DNA from: Vespula vulgaris
Taxonomy: Eukaryota; Arthropoda; Insecta; Hymenoptera; Vespidae
NCBI RefSeq assembly: GCF_905475345.1
Contig: NC_066599.1
Coordinates: 4,684,501 to 4,748,500 of the forward strand
Length of the DNA: 64,000 bases
Direction: 5' to 3'
Of the stretch, positions 53,301 through 59,669 are shown piece after piece. Made by a program: the position numbers and the translations under genes. Numbering within the stretch: position 1 is the stretch's first letter; each line of letters opens with the position of its first letter. The notes under the pieces are model-generated. The model saw only the letters and a list, made by a program, of their open reading frames with translations. It ran no database searches and had not been told where the DNA came from.

Positions 53301-56300
53301 AAGTGCAGGAAGAAGATATTGGTGATTACAACTTAAGACTCTTCAATCCACATGGTGATGCTTCTATAGTAATAAATATTGCAATTGCACGTAAGTAAAA
53401 AGCTTTGATGCAAATAATAATCAACTTTCATGTTGCTATGAATTTGAGATTATCATAGATATTAATTTTGTGTCATTAAAAAAAAATTTTTTTATTCAGA
53501 GCTACCTAGCAAGCCAGGTACTCCAGAACCTTTAGAATTAACAAACGAAAGTATTACACTGCATTGGAAAAAGCCAGAATCCGATGGAAACTTGCCAATC
53601 ACAGAATACATATTGGAATACCATGAGAAAAATGAAACTTTGTAAATAATAAAATATATTATTTTATATATTAATGTTTATATAATCCATAATTCTTTGC
53701 TTTAATTTTTACAAATATGTATTGTTTATTTTTAGATGGACCAAAGTCACAGAAAAAATCATTGAAACAAGTCATACAGTAACAAAATTAACAACTAATA
53801 AAGAATACACTTTCCGTGTAACAGCTGTTAATAAAATAGGTCTTAGTGAGCCATCTTTGGAAACACAATATCTAAAAATTTCAAAGCCATCAGAAATAGA
53901 GCCACCAATTATATTGGAGCCACTAAAAAGTATGAATGTAGGTTTGAAAGAAACCGTAACACTTTCTTGTCTCATTAGAGGATCGCCAGCACCAGAAATT
54001 ACATGGTATATAATTTCATTCATATTATATAGAAATATTTATATATAATTTATTTATTGTTTGAATTGCTCCATTAGGTTCAAGAATAATCAACCATTTG
54101 CTGATACTAATATAACTTATGAAAATCGTGTAGCAAAATATATAATCTTCGAAACAACAGAGACATCTTCAGCAACATTCACTGTAAAAGCAGAAAATGA
54201 AGCTGGCACAGCAGAAACCACATGTCAATTAAAGATACAAGAGCCACCAAAATTGATTGTTGATGAAACATTGATAAATCAGAAATTACCTGTTAATTCT
54301 GAATGGAAAATTGATGTTCAAACCAGAGGTTTCCCCACACCGAATGTAACATGGTCGAAGAATAGTCAAAAGATAATCGATAAGCGAGTATCAACTCATA
54401 TTGTAGAGAAAATTTCAACCATTTATATCAGTTCTATTATTAGAGAAGATACTGGTACTTACACAGCAGAAGCAACTAACGAAGCTGGAAGTTCTTCTAT
54501 AGATATTCAGCTCAAGGTTATAGGTAAGTTAAAATGATAAATTAGATCTCTTTATCAATTATATTTTACATATATATAAAATTATTTCCTTTTCAGATAA
54601 ACCAGGTAAACCTCAAGGACCAATAATAACAAAAGAGATCAGGCGAGATCGTATCACAATTGAATGGAAAGCACCAATTGATGATGGTGGTCTTGAAATA
54701 GAAAAATATACTATTGAGAAATGTGAAACAGCTAAGATGAATTGGATAAAAGTAGCTGATGTTGATAAAGACATAGAAAGTTTCTGTGTACAAAAATTAC
54801 AATTAGAAGTAGAATATATATTCAGAGTAATTGCAAAGAATATTGTAGGCGCATCAGAACCTTTAGAATCTGAGCCAGTAAAAACAAGAATGTCCTATGG
54901 TACGTATTCTTTACATTTGTTTAATATATTAAGTTTATACATATATTAAGTTTATATTAAAAAATACTTAATGTATATCTATATTATTATATTCAACTTT
55001 TCTATATTCTGTTTAATTATTATAGATCCACCTGGACCACCAAGAGGGCCTTTAGAGATTTCTGGCATGACCAAAACATCTTTCACAATAAAATGGCAAG
55101 TTCCAGAAAATGATGGTGGTTCGCCAATTATAGATTATATTGTTGAAATAACAGAATCAACAAAGAAAGCATGGCAGAAGGTATATATATAAATTATAAA
55201 AATCCCATTATTTATTGAGATTTTATAAAATCCTATATTTATCTTCAAAATATTGAATAAAATGAAAAAATAATAATTGAATTATAGGTGGGCAACACAA
55301 AGGCTGATATGACAAACATTAGTGTATCAAATCTAAAAACCGATATGTCATATGATTTTAGAATAACAGCAAAAAATAAAATTGGAATGGGTGAACCATA
55401 CATTTCAGAGGAACCAATTATAGCTGGAAAGCGAGCAAGTAAGTGTTAATATCTACAGAATAAGTGAATGAATAAAAACCAATTTATAAAATTATTGCTT
55501 AACAAATTATAGAACTATGCTTAAATTTATAAAACTATGCTTATAAAAATATTACTTATTATTTCTTAAAATTTTATTACTTTAATGCTCATGCTTTTGC
55601 TTTTGCTTAGAAATAACAAAGCTTACAGATAGCAGTTTATATGCTTTACTAGGCATATTTCCACCATCAAAAATTGTTATAAGTAAAAGTAAGTACATCG
55701 ATTGTTTTGATATATGCACCATAAACTTGATATTAATCAATTTTTTAATAAAATCCTATCAACAAATTTTAATGAGTATAAAAATAAATAAATTTACAAA
55801 ACAATGCAATAAATATATATTCTGTATTTTTAGCTCCACCATCTAGTCCACTCAATGTTCGAGTAATAAACTTTACAAGTAAGAGTGTAACACTTACATG
55901 GTTTCCGCCAGCTAATAATGGAGGAACTGAACTTACAGGTAATTAATCTTTAACCCTTTAGTTTATTAAAAAATATTATTATATGCATATAATATATATT
56001 TCTTTTCCGAATATTAAACAGGCTACATTATCGAAAAACGACCATTAATTGGTAAAGGTGCACGATGGATAAAAGTCGTTACTTTGGATGCTACAACTCA
56101 CCAATACTGCATTGAAAATTTAAAGGAAAGTGAATTTTTGTTTAGAGTATTTGCCGAGAATAGTATGGGTCTCAGTATACCTACTAATTCGGAGCCAGTT
56201 ACTCTTAAAACTCATGCTAGTATGTATATCTATAAGATTAATGATTATATAACTATACAACTAATTTAATGAGACAGATTTGAATACTATTCTAATTACA

Positions 56301-56901
56301 TTTCTACTCCTATTAGCTGTACCATCAGCACCTACTGCCCCATTAGAAATCAGACAAATAGCTGCAAATACAGTGGTTATAGAATGGGGTAGACCAGAAT
56401 CTGACGGTGGTGCACCTTTAGAAGGATATAGAATTGTTATGCGGGATGCTAAAAAGACTATGTGGATTGAGGTAGGACGAGTCAAGGCTGATATACAAAA
56501 GATAAATATAAAAGACCTTCAAGAAAATCATGAGTATCTTGTGAGAATCTATGTTAGAAACGAGGTTGGTCTAAGTGAACCATTGGAATCCGATGAACCT
56601 TTCAAGATACTACCAACTTCAGGTATGATATATATATATATATAGCATCTTAATATTTATTTTTCATAAATTCATATGCATAATCTTTTTTATCTTAGAA
56701 TTATCAGTAGTAGAGCCAATTGCAGAAGCCACAGACAAAGGTGAAACTGCATCTGTGAGTTTCAGCACAGAAAATACAAGTTCCTGGCTCCGAGAGCATA
56801 ATATGGATGCTGATATTCATTCTTATGCGAGAGCAAGACTTCTTAGAAGAGATGAATACTTTTTCCGCATTTGGCATTATGCTAAGAAACTATTCGAATA
56901 A
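4620..56901 (+). CDS. sls: Sallimus (insect titin/D-titin), C-terminal majority; 5' end outside the window
   Basis: Sallimus is the giant elastic protein of insect striated muscle; it joins the Z-disc to the thick filament across the I-band. I assembled 39 exons by joining GT-AG (one GC-AG) splice sites whose phases match. They give one continuous frame of about 14,343 codons ending at TAA 56899-56901. Domain order is PEVK-like region, 7 Ig domains, a long charged and repeat region, SH3, 9 Ig, Fn3, 2 Ig and 4 Fn3. This matches the known C-terminal architecture of sallimus, including one SH3 and five Fn3 domains. The kettin part (Ig-linker repeats) and the N-terminus are missing and should lie upstream. 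The repeat arrays make the spring unusually long. Optional segments that keep the frame suggest isoforms of different compliance. Identity is firm; exact exon choice in each isoform is inferred. Confidence 0.93.
7520..10340 (+). repeat. Tandem array of 165-bp (55-residue) PEVK units, 17 copies
   Basis: The ISKEEE motif recurs exactly every 165 bp from 7601 to 10241, giving 17 copies. Each unit contains three LKP(V/I) sub-motifs spaced 18-19 residues apart, so the unit is itself a trimer of an older repeat. Copies are very similar at DNA level, with rare changes such as EEF for EEV at about 8880 and LEE for PEE at about 8337. From about 9400 to 10200, two unit types (KRIS...ER and RRIS...ET) alternate, a 330-bp higher-order period. 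Confidence 0.95.
11586..11981 (+). other. sls intron, AT-rich
   Basis: A 396-bp intron with donor gtagta and a T-rich acceptor ending aatag. It is almost pure A/T with no open frame of interest. Nothing else seen. Confidence 0.8.
11982..12754 (+). CDS. sls: sls exon 2: two and a half Ig domains
   Basis: Starts in phase 1 after a ttttttaatag acceptor and ends in phase 0 before gtaatt. The first Ig has VKWYRGD and retains a core Cys (TLECVV). The second (residues about 100-190 of the exon) has VKWYRNG but lacks both canonical cysteines (LTADF and GKYEIRV), as is common in I-set domains of titin-like proteins. The third starts at APRFIEPIQ and is split by the following intron after its C-strand Trp (FQWFYESRPLE). 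Confidence 0.9.
12842..13301 (+). CDS. sls: sls exon 3: end of one Ig domain and one full Ig domain
   Basis: Starts in phase 0 and ends in phase 1 before gttaat. It completes the split Ig with the F-strand motif AGTYTCRAEN, then encodes a full I-set Ig with TCVVQG, VEWYHDD and DAGQYTCRAVN. Introns on both sides are short (87 and 80 bp). Confidence 0.9.
13382..13973 (+). CDS. sls: sls exons 4-6: linker and a cysteine-poor Ig domain
   Basis: Exons are 13382-13482, 13574-13671 and 13753-13973. Exons 4 and 5 encode an acidic Ser/Thr-rich linker. Exon 6 encodes the main part of an Ig domain with GKWYKQG and GEIVFEAHN, lacking the usual cysteines. Phases join cleanly (1, 0, 2, 1). The natural end of exon 4 at AAG 13482 is followed by GC, not GT; a GT site at 13510 would add nine codons and also keep the frame. 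The last donor (GAAG|gtgatt) is weak. Confidence 0.8.
13509..13550. repeat. (AAT)n and (TA)n microsatellite in an sls intron
   Basis: About nine AAT/TAA triplets followed by a short TA run. It lies within the short intron after exon 4 and overlaps the alternative GT donor at 13510, so repeat length could affect splicing. Confidence 0.9.
14257..14302. repeat. (TTTA)n microsatellite
   Basis: About eleven TTTA tetranucleotides in the 487-bp intron between the exons ending 13973 and starting 14461. The rest of that intron shows nothing recognisable. Confidence 0.95.
14461..16047 (+). CDS. sls: sls exon 7: short 75-bp form or 1,587-bp extended form by alternative donor
   Basis: The exon starts in phase 1 and first encodes a conserved-looking linker ending in VTQMEEMQEALK. 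A strong donor (CTTAAAG|gtaaga) lies at 14535/14536. If it is ignored, the frame stays open for 504 more codons to a donor at 16047/16048 (TCAG|gtatat). Both ends are phase 1 and both join to the exon at 16274. The extension is Ser/Lys/Asn-rich and includes a basic SPSP/SSSP stretch and a proline-tyrosine-rich segment. Its C-terminal part looks like a real folded or conserved protein (SRIPVPRWSKERHFG, LEAFQQLHTADSQEEL). It has no family I recognise. A 1.5-kb open frame is unlikely in AT-rich intron, so I infer an isoform-specific insert. Confidence 0.75.
16148..16200 (+). other. sls: Candidate 53-nt stop-bearing (poison or terminal) exon of sls
   Basis: A long T/G-rich tract ending ctaatcag and a good donor (CAACCAG|gtaagg) delimit 53 bp. 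Joined to either phase-1 end of the preceding exon it reads Asp-Tyr-stop, so inclusion would truncate the protein. The alternative, reading through from the extended exon without splicing at 16047, makes the exon at 16274 hit a stop. Function is inferred only; it may be a decoy. Confidence 0.35.
16274..16646 (+). CDS. sls: sls exons 8-9: one Ig domain
   Basis: Exons 16274-16378 and 16458-16646, both phase 1 to phase 1. They encode an I-set Ig beginning IPRFIQEITD, with FECIYSG, the C-strand VVWYKND and the F-strand EAIYVCKATS. It is the last Ig before the long charged region. Confidence 0.9.
16728..17087 (+). CDS. sls: sls exons 10-11: charged linker
   Basis: Exons 16728-16935 (phase 1 to 2) and 17018-17087 (phase 2 to 0). 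They encode about 92 residues dominated by Lys and Glu, with a likely single-helix or disordered character, opening with GSDWRPMSEDEAEE. No domain is recognised. Confidence 0.85.
17175..18062 (+). CDS. sls: sls exon 12: charged linker plus a compact non-repetitive module
   Basis: Phase 0 at both ends; 296 residues. The first 150 are Lys/Glu/Val-rich and disordered in character. Residues about 155-290 differ sharply: balanced hydrophobics, Gly and aromatic residues, and predicted-helix-like patterns (GYLVRQGVSVTEINESL, NALVQLVEREGHG, AFMRMIELQHATVEE). This looks like a small mostly helical domain embedded in a spring. I do not recognise it as a named family. GC content is higher than in neighbouring introns, consistent with stronger coding constraint. 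Confidence 0.88.
18175..18700 (+). CDS. sls: sls exons 13-14: two mini-exons
   Basis: Exons 18175-18241 (67 bp, phase 0 to 1) and 18647-18700 (54 bp, phase 1 to 1). They encode short charged peptides (RVMERIDAVHKTEVHIM; ERRDERKAIHVQDIQEIK). The second fits only by splice motifs and frame, and can be skipped in frame. The 405-bp intron between them shows nothing recognisable. Confidence 0.7.
18701..20290 (+). other. sls intron, 1.59 kb
   Basis: AT-rich, with several T or A runs. An acceptor-like ttctttcag near 19082 opens directly into a stop in the required phase, so I did not call an exon. Nothing else is recognised. Confidence 0.7.
20291..29236 (+). CDS. sls: sls exon 15: 2,981-codon acidic degenerate-repeat region
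   Basis: Starts after ctttccgcag and ends before gtgagt, phase 1 to phase 1. The first 130 residues are Lys/Glu-rich (coiled-coil-like). The rest is a Ser/Thr/Glu/Val-rich chain of weak repeats about 35-45 residues long, built around SE/DKE turns, KP or RP steps and VAE/VAQ motifs. From about 26880 to 28740 the repeat is clearer, with about nine units of roughly 70 residues containing EELSSLTISQ-like, GRDVAETSQV-like and EQKGKP-like motifs. There are few aromatics and no Cys-rich core, so no ordinary Ig or Fn3 domain. It is probably an extensible segment. The exon can be skipped in frame. Confidence 0.88.
26880..28740 (+). repeat. About nine ~70-residue units inside sls exon 15
   Basis: Spacing between successive EEL(S/T)xLTISQ motifs is 70 residues. 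Each unit is two related halves of about 35 residues. Copies are diverged at DNA level, so this array is older than the 165-bp and 318-bp arrays. Confidence 0.75.
29237..29958 (+). other. sls intron, 722 bp
   Basis: AT-rich with canonical gtgagt donor and tacatttcag acceptor. No coding or repeat signal recognised. Confidence 0.75.
29959..40956 (+). CDS. sls: sls exon 16: 3,665-codon Lys/Glu/Val/Pro spring exon
   Basis: Phase 1 to phase 1, 10,998 bp. A 250-residue acidic/basic leader precedes the 318-bp tandem array (30700-37860). Two copies of a roughly 400-residue Lys/Pro-rich block follow (about 37966-39180 and 39310-40560), then a 130-residue tail. The array units carry a twice-repeated core (TETPTTKIIKRKKKP and TETPLKKVIKKKKT) between acidic stretches, so charge alternates along the chain. 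The block contains LRSRITFIGDYPPELQ and GILSRNTEEALK, more protein-like than the array. Skipping the exon would delete about 3,666 residues without changing frame. Confidence 0.9.
30700..37860 (+). repeat. 318-bp (106-residue) tandem array, about 22 copies
   Basis: The junction between units recurs exactly every 318 bp from 30876 to 37554 (22 copies), with one diverged copy before and a decaying copy after. Each unit has two related halves: one ends GDEAKIMEEQQI and the other ends KPILEELERAKEEKPE. Variation between units is mostly single bases (aca/acg, aaa/aag, atc/ata, lysine/arginine in the KKRPTKK type), showing recent homogenisation. Confidence 0.96.
33512..36836 (+). repeat. Five-unit (1,590-bp) block duplicated in tandem within the 318-bp array
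   Basis: Private variants recur at an offset of exactly 1,590 bp. Examples are the GTGATATCACAAGAG variant at 34799 and 36389, the ATCATGGAGGCT variant at 34920 and 36510, ACCGAGACG at 33919 and 35509, and AGTGATTGAAG at 34720 and 36310. Agreement runs over about 1.7 kb from near 33512 (against 35102) to near 35246 (against 36836). I saw no mismatch in the stretches compared by eye. Confidence 0.88.
37966..39180 (+). repeat. Spring block copy 1 of 3
   Basis: About 400 residues, Lys/Pro/Glu-rich, opening with a KKKKKIPKK motif. It contains LRSRITFIGDYPPELQ, GILSRNTEEALK, PTDFDRPELEKYVP and IIILKGWKK-like motifs (ETIILKGWKKEKPED). It is diverged from copies 2 and 3 in its first third. Confidence 0.85.
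39310..40560 (+). repeat. Spring block copy 2 of 3 (mosaic)
   Basis: Offset 1,365 bp from copy 1. The first third (about 39310-39600) is nearly identical to copy 3 (43950-44220), with EEWVEPEYERPVLEPMPEK and PTKLKYMEPQDVVQFGS. From about 39700 to 40305 it is nearly base-for-base identical to copy 1 (38335-38940). It reads LRSW where the other two copies read LRSR. Confidence 0.85.
40957..41563 (+). other. sls intron with AT microsatellite
   Basis: A 607-bp intron of extreme AT content. From about 40998 to 41140 it is mostly alternating TA with short palindromes around TTACATACATAAGTATGTAA. No gene is seen. Confidence 0.85.
41564..41589 (+). CDS. sls: sls exon 17: 26-nt microexon
   Basis: It lies between a ttctattttacag acceptor and a gtgaga donor and encodes DIVEKTTEE with the split first codon. 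The preceding exon ends in phase 1 and the next starts in phase 0, so this 26-nt exon (phase 1 to 0) is needed to keep frame whenever exons 16 and 18 are both used. Confidence 0.8.
41679..47727 (+). CDS. sls: sls exon 18: 2,016-codon charged spring exon
   Basis: Phase 0 to phase 1. It opens with diverged copies of the same unit that forms the 318-bp array (KKVVKKKKKP, DEAKIMEEQQIVEITETP), which look like ancestral forms. About 500 residues of irregular Lys/Glu/Ile-rich sequence follow, then block copy 3 (43930-45180), a 78-residue array (45190-46850), and a tail rich in LRPKRKPR, LKPKKRQ and KRERKYSYEE basic patches alternating with acidic runs. PEVK-like throughout, no folded domain recognised. 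It precedes the SH3 and Ig/Fn3 C-terminus. Confidence 0.9.
43930..45180 (+). repeat. Spring block copy 3 of 3
   Basis: Same order of motifs as copies 1 and 2 (KKKKKIPKK, LRSRITFINDYPPELQ, GILSRNTEEALK, FDRPELEKYVPEE, ILKGWKKEKPED), located in the next large exon 3.4 kb downstream. Its 5' third matches copy 2, while the middle part has its own substitutions. Confidence 0.85.
45190..46850 (+). repeat. 234-bp (78-residue) tandem array, about seven copies
   Basis: The GTGGCCATAAAGAAA motif recurs at spacings of 234, 234, 234, 231, 234 and 234 bp between about 45378 and 46778. The unit alternates KKPKKKPVTEEAADEV, VKKPVVVEEEKEE and EEVVLKKPEPKKEEKAPEE. One copy has lost one codon. Confidence 0.93.
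48052..48099 (+). CDS. sls: sls exon 19: 48-nt exon before the SH3 domain
   Basis: Phase 1 to phase 1; encodes EEATLSITREEDIFEE. Symmetric, so it may be optional. The 324-bp intron before it (47728-48051) shows nothing else. Confidence 0.78.
48175..48517 (+). CDS. sls: sls exons 20-21: SH3 domain
   Basis: Exons 48175-48285 and 48365-48517. They encode an SH3 fold with an ALYDY-like strand (YSICSYVAETDEAINL), the E-G-E-K RT/n-Src transition (VEGEKVYII), the DWWFVK tryptophan pair and the GWVPAQYL motif corresponding to the usual GWVPxxY. A basic helix-like tail (LYLQRKLHEKIDKLPVFE) follows. SH3 domains bind proline-rich ligands. A single SH3 between the spring and the C-terminal Ig/Fn3 part is characteristic of sallimus. 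Confidence 0.92.
48518..49860 (+). other. sls intron, 1.34 kb
   Basis: AT-rich. A short stretch at about 49150-49195 (GGGTGTAATAAAACC...) has a transposon-end flavour but no partner was found. No exon is seen. Confidence 0.7.
49861..50224 (+). CDS. sls: sls exon 22: Ig domain
   Basis: Phase 1 to 2. Encodes an I-set Ig starting APRFIEKLQPIHTPDGY, with ITWFRQT and DAGTFTCVAKN, followed by a Ser-rich linker (PLSDHGSDLTGPSRKSLSR). This Ig plus linker strongly resembles the Drosophila sallimus Ig after the SH3 domain. Confidence 0.93.
50307..50622 (+). CDS. sls: sls exon 23: Ig domain
   Basis: Phase 2 to 0. After ESSLVDILEGIPPTFSRKP comes an Ig with IIWYYKDT and EGNYKIVAKNREGEA. The canonical F-strand Cys is replaced by Ile. 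Confidence 0.92.
50703..50991 (+). CDS. sls: sls exon 24: Ig domain
   Basis: Phase 0 to 1. Ig starting PPEILEPLQSYVV, with VTWYKDR and TGEYSVIATNNLGKAE. It lacks both cysteines. Confidence 0.92.
51163..51240 (+). CDS. sls: Candidate optional 78-nt sls exon between Ig domains
   Basis: Flanked by a tatatatttcag acceptor and a gtatga donor, phase 1 to phase 1, no stop. It encodes 26 residues, TPHLKPFLLINIEQQKEEFC followed by ILSSK. It fits exactly between exon 24 (ends phase 1) and the exon at 51345 (starts phase 1), so it may be included or skipped freely. No homology is known to me; it may be fortuitous. Confidence 0.4.
51345..51991 (+). CDS. sls: sls exons 25-26: two Ig domains
   Basis: Exons 51345-51477 (phase 1 to 2) and 51555-51991 (phase 2 to 1). 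The first Ig (PPLFTERFQELIV, ITWLRNN, DAGDYKCVASN) is split after its C-strand; the second (VTFTKKLKEKITV, TTWWHNE, EGTYKCTVKN) follows with almost no linker. Confidence 0.92.
52113..52382 (+). CDS. sls: sls exon 27: Ig domain
   Basis: Phase 1 to 1. One complete Ig (KPEFIRKLQDFEV, VEWYKDG, EGEYTCTLPDQQ) in a single symmetric exon. Confidence 0.93.
52475..53390 (+). CDS. sls: sls exons 28-29: three Ig domains
   Basis: Exons 52475-52856 (phase 1 to 2) and 52945-53390 (phase 2 to 1). First Ig: PPEIITKMQDVTI, VRWFKDN, DAGVYTCQVG. Second: DFIAKLPDVTLV, VTWLRKGE (split by the intron), IAEYTAVVTN. Third: PPKINPDTQTKYTV, DEWTVDG in place of the usual WYK, and IGDYNLRLFNPHG without Cys. Confidence 0.92.
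53500..54005 (+). CDS. sls: sls exons 30-31: first Fn3 domain and start of an Ig domain
   Basis: Exons 53500-53641 (phase 1 to 2) and 53736-54005 (phase 2 to 2). The Fn3 has PGTPEPLELTNESITLHWKK, DGNLPITEYILEY and the conserved YTFRVTAVNKIGLSEPS. The Ig that follows (PPIILEPLKSMNV) is split within its C-strand Trp codon. Confidence 0.92.
54078..54523 (+). CDS. sls: sls exon 32: end of one Ig domain and one full Ig domain
   Basis: Phase 2 to 1. Completes the split Ig (WFKNNQPF, ATFTVKAENEAGTAE) and encodes a second (PPKLIVDETLINQKL, VTWSKNSQ, TGTYTAEATNEAGSS). Two successive Igs between the first and second Fn3 match the sallimus order. Confidence 0.92.
54597..54899 (+). CDS. sls: sls exon 33: second Fn3 domain
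   Basis: Phase 1 to 1. Complete Fn3: KPGKPQGPI, ITIEWKAP, DDGGLEIEKYTIEK, VEYIFRVIAKNIVGASEPL. Confidence 0.93.
55026..55438 (+). CDS. sls: sls exons 34-35: third Fn3 domain
   Basis: Exons 55026-55180 (phase 1 to 0) and 55288-55438 (phase 0 to 1). Fn3 with PPGPPRGPLEI, IKWQVPENDGGSPI and YDFRITAKNKIGMGEP. Confidence 0.92.
55611..55688 (+). CDS. sls: Candidate optional 78-nt sls exon between Fn3 domains
   Basis: Flanked by a cttttgcttag acceptor and a gtaagt donor, phase 1 to phase 1, no stop. It encodes 26 residues including LTDSSLYALLGIFPPSKIV. It fits between exon 35 and the exon at 55834, which also join directly in phase 1. Splice sites are strong, so I rate this somewhat above the other 78-nt candidate. 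Confidence 0.5.
55834..56219 (+). CDS. sls: sls exons 36-37: fourth Fn3 domain
   Basis: Exons 55834-55938 and 56022-56219, both phase 1 to 1. Fn3 with PPSSPLNVRVI, LTWFPPANNGGTELTGYIIEK and FLFRVFAENSMGLSIP. Confidence 0.92.
56317..56622 (+). CDS. sls: sls exon 38: fifth Fn3 domain
   Basis: Phase 1 to 1. Complete Fn3: VPSAPTAPLEI, VIEWGRPESDGGAPLEGY, YLVRIYVRNEVGLSEPL. Confidence 0.93.
56699..56901 (+). CDS. sls: sls exon 39: terminal exon with stop codon
   Basis: Starts in phase 1 after ttatcttag and ends with TAA at 56899-56901. It encodes a 66-residue non-Ig tail that is acidic and then basic, ending in RIWHYAKKLFE, which fits a conserved short C-terminal peptide. The frame from 4620 onward closes exactly here. 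Confidence 0.93.
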
Positions 56902-59160
56902 GCATTTCTATAATTTTAAATGGTTATCCTATTATCTCTAAAAAAATTTATCGCTTATCAAAAACGCATCTGATGCTTATTTTGTTATCAAATGCAATAG
57001 AAAAAACTAATATCAAGGTTAAAAATGAAAGGATATATCTTTTTGATTATAAGAATAAGTGAAGAAAGAGATAAAAACGAAGAAGTATCTACGGGCTTTC
57101 TCAAACTAACAACAATGTCACTTACAAATCTTCCATAGAAGCGAATAATATAATAGGTTAACTTTCTTTTTTTTTGTTGTTTTGTGAATTAAAACAGGAG
57201 ACTGGACGAGTGTAGAAACTAGTCAGAATAGAGGTTATATCATTATTCTCTAACGAAGTAAGGTTTTTCGAAAGCAATTCAATTATCAGATTATTTGTAA
57301 ATAATCTCTTCCGAAAAATTGTCAGGTTGAACGAAAATATTCACATTTACAAATCTAGCAAACAAGGAGAAAACGTTTACCAAGATGAGAAAAAGAGAAA
57401 GAACGAACTACTTTCTACGATTTCCCACAAAATAATATTTTAAAAGGAGCACGACAATGCAATTAGACGATGACTCGGAATTTTCTTCTAAAAATGACTT
57501 CTCTTATAAAAAGATGTGATATGAATGACAGAATAGTCGAAGGGTTGAAAATCAAACTATCCTTTTTCCCTTTTTCCTTACCTTATCCCCTCCTCCCTAT
57601 ATATCTCCGCCCAAGAATGTTGCAAACGGTAGGCAACGTTCAGTCACTTATTTAAAGTTTTTGGGAGGATTACTTTAAGTATTTATTATTAATCTGTAAT
57701 CCATATTTATAATATTACTTGTTATCATTGCCGATAGGTTTAATTAAATAATTATTGATTATCGTTGATTATCGAATCAACATTTTAAAGGACTGGTCGT
57801 AACAGTCGAATTAAACGAGATAAATGTTATGCCCCGTTGGTATTATCGCGAGACGTAATAAATATAGGTGCAAAACATCACTAATATACCGACGACGTGT
57901 CGCATTACTCGTAATTACATTGTAAAATATTTTACGAATTAAATTATGACAAATTATAAACATATCTGACTTTTTTTTTTATTATCAATACTCTTTCACA
58001 CCTTACTTTCTTGTTCGATCAATCAAAAACAAAAAAATATTTATAGATATTATTTCGCAAATAAAAAAATTACTTTTGTTACGTGAGATTTGAGCAAAAT
58101 TATATAAATTCAGTCAAAAATCTAAAATCTATATATCTATATATTGAATTATAGTATAAACTTGTGACGAGTTATAAAACTATTACGTATTAAAATAGTT
58201 TACAATAATTAAAAATTAATCTTTTTTAAAAATATTATCAAAGCGAATTAAAAGACATTTAAAATGTTATTGTAGAATTAAAAATAAGATGATGAAGACT
58301 TAGATTTATCAATTACTTTCAATTATCTTGATATATAGAAATATGTATATCTCATATGTATTTCAGAAAAAGAACAGAAGAGGACAAAAAAATGTATAAA
58401 AATGATCATATGTATTTAATAGGAAAAATTATAATACTTTTAAAAAGCACGCAATGAAATTTAATTTAGAAATTTGTATAAAAATGATTAAAATCAGTTA
58501 TTCTTTAATTGATTGGTAAATTTAGTGTTAAAGTTTTATCTCCGAAATTTGAATTGTACGTATATATAATAGAACTATATTGCTAGTTTCATAAAGTGGA
58601 AAAATCACTGATGAAGTAAGTTAGAAAAAGTTACTTTGTTCTTTGTGCGCGAAGTATTGTGCGCAGGCGGTTAAATATGAAAATCAATTATATAACAATT
58701 GTAGACACACATAAGAATAGGATACACAGATAGCACAATTTCTTCATCTTCATAAACAAAACTACAATATATTTTAATAATAGAACAGAAAAATAGTTAA
58801 ACAATTTTTTTAAATACATTAAATTAAACAATTTTTAACTGCATTAACCTCACATAGCATGTTAACACGTGAGTTAGTATCTCTACTTTATTTCATTAAG
58901 AAAATTATCGCACATGCGTGTAACGAACAAAGTTCTTTACCAGACAGAGAAAATGATATCATTTATACAGTGATATTTTCAGTTTTTTCCTGATCCAATT
59001 GGTAATATAGTCTTATTATATAATGGAATCGTATGAATTTATCGCAATAATCGAAATAAAGTTATATCGATAATCAAAATCCCATTCGAGATACACCAAA
59101 CAGAAGAATCGATAATACAAAATGGCTTCTTGTTAAAGAATGAACGTATGCGTATTATCA
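56902..59160. other. sls 3' UTR and intergenic region
   Basis: No coding frame is recognised. AATAAA hexamers at 57857-57862 and 58060-58065 could serve sls polyadenylation; which is used cannot be told. GC-richer spots with GTGCGC (58660 area) and GCACATGCGT (58911-58920) may belong to a housekeeping-type promoter for the downstream PRPF4B gene. The gap between the two coding regions is about 2.8 kb, same orientation. Confidence 0.6.
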
Positions 59161-59217
59161 AGTGGAGTGATTCTATAATATTTTCATTATTTATAATTTA
59201 TATAATATCAACATAGG
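59161..59217 (+). other. PRPF4B: Probable 3' end of a non-coding first exon of PRPF4B
   Basis: A near-perfect donor (ATAGG|gtaagtac) lies at 59217/59218. All ATGs just upstream (59123, 59141, 59149 area) run into stops before it, so the exon would be 5' UTR. Its start is not visible; the feature start given is arbitrary. Confidence 0.4.
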
Positions 59218-59669
59218 GTAAGTACTCTTTTTTTACGTTATATAGAATTTTCATAGATTTTTCGAACAATTAATTTGTACAACGTAGAATGATGTGCATC
59301 AGCCATTCTGTTTACATCACACTTATATGAGAACTGTTTGTTTTTAGATTTTCACGGATTAGTCATCATTAAAAATTTCATATATTTATATTACATTTAT
59401 TGATTATATAATATTTTTATTTTATAAAGAAATAATTCGAACAAACCTTTTCCTAAATATTTATTCAATAATAACCTAAAATTTATTGTTTGTAACCTTT
59501 ACATCTTTCACTTGCACAACTCGAAATTAACAAAGCTAAATTCATTCATAGATATTTTAAATTTTAATTTAATATTTATTGTATTTCAGCATGTACAACT
59601 TTTTATTGATAATAAATTTAATCATAACATTGAAAATTCATCTTATATTAAGTTTATAATATGTAAGCA

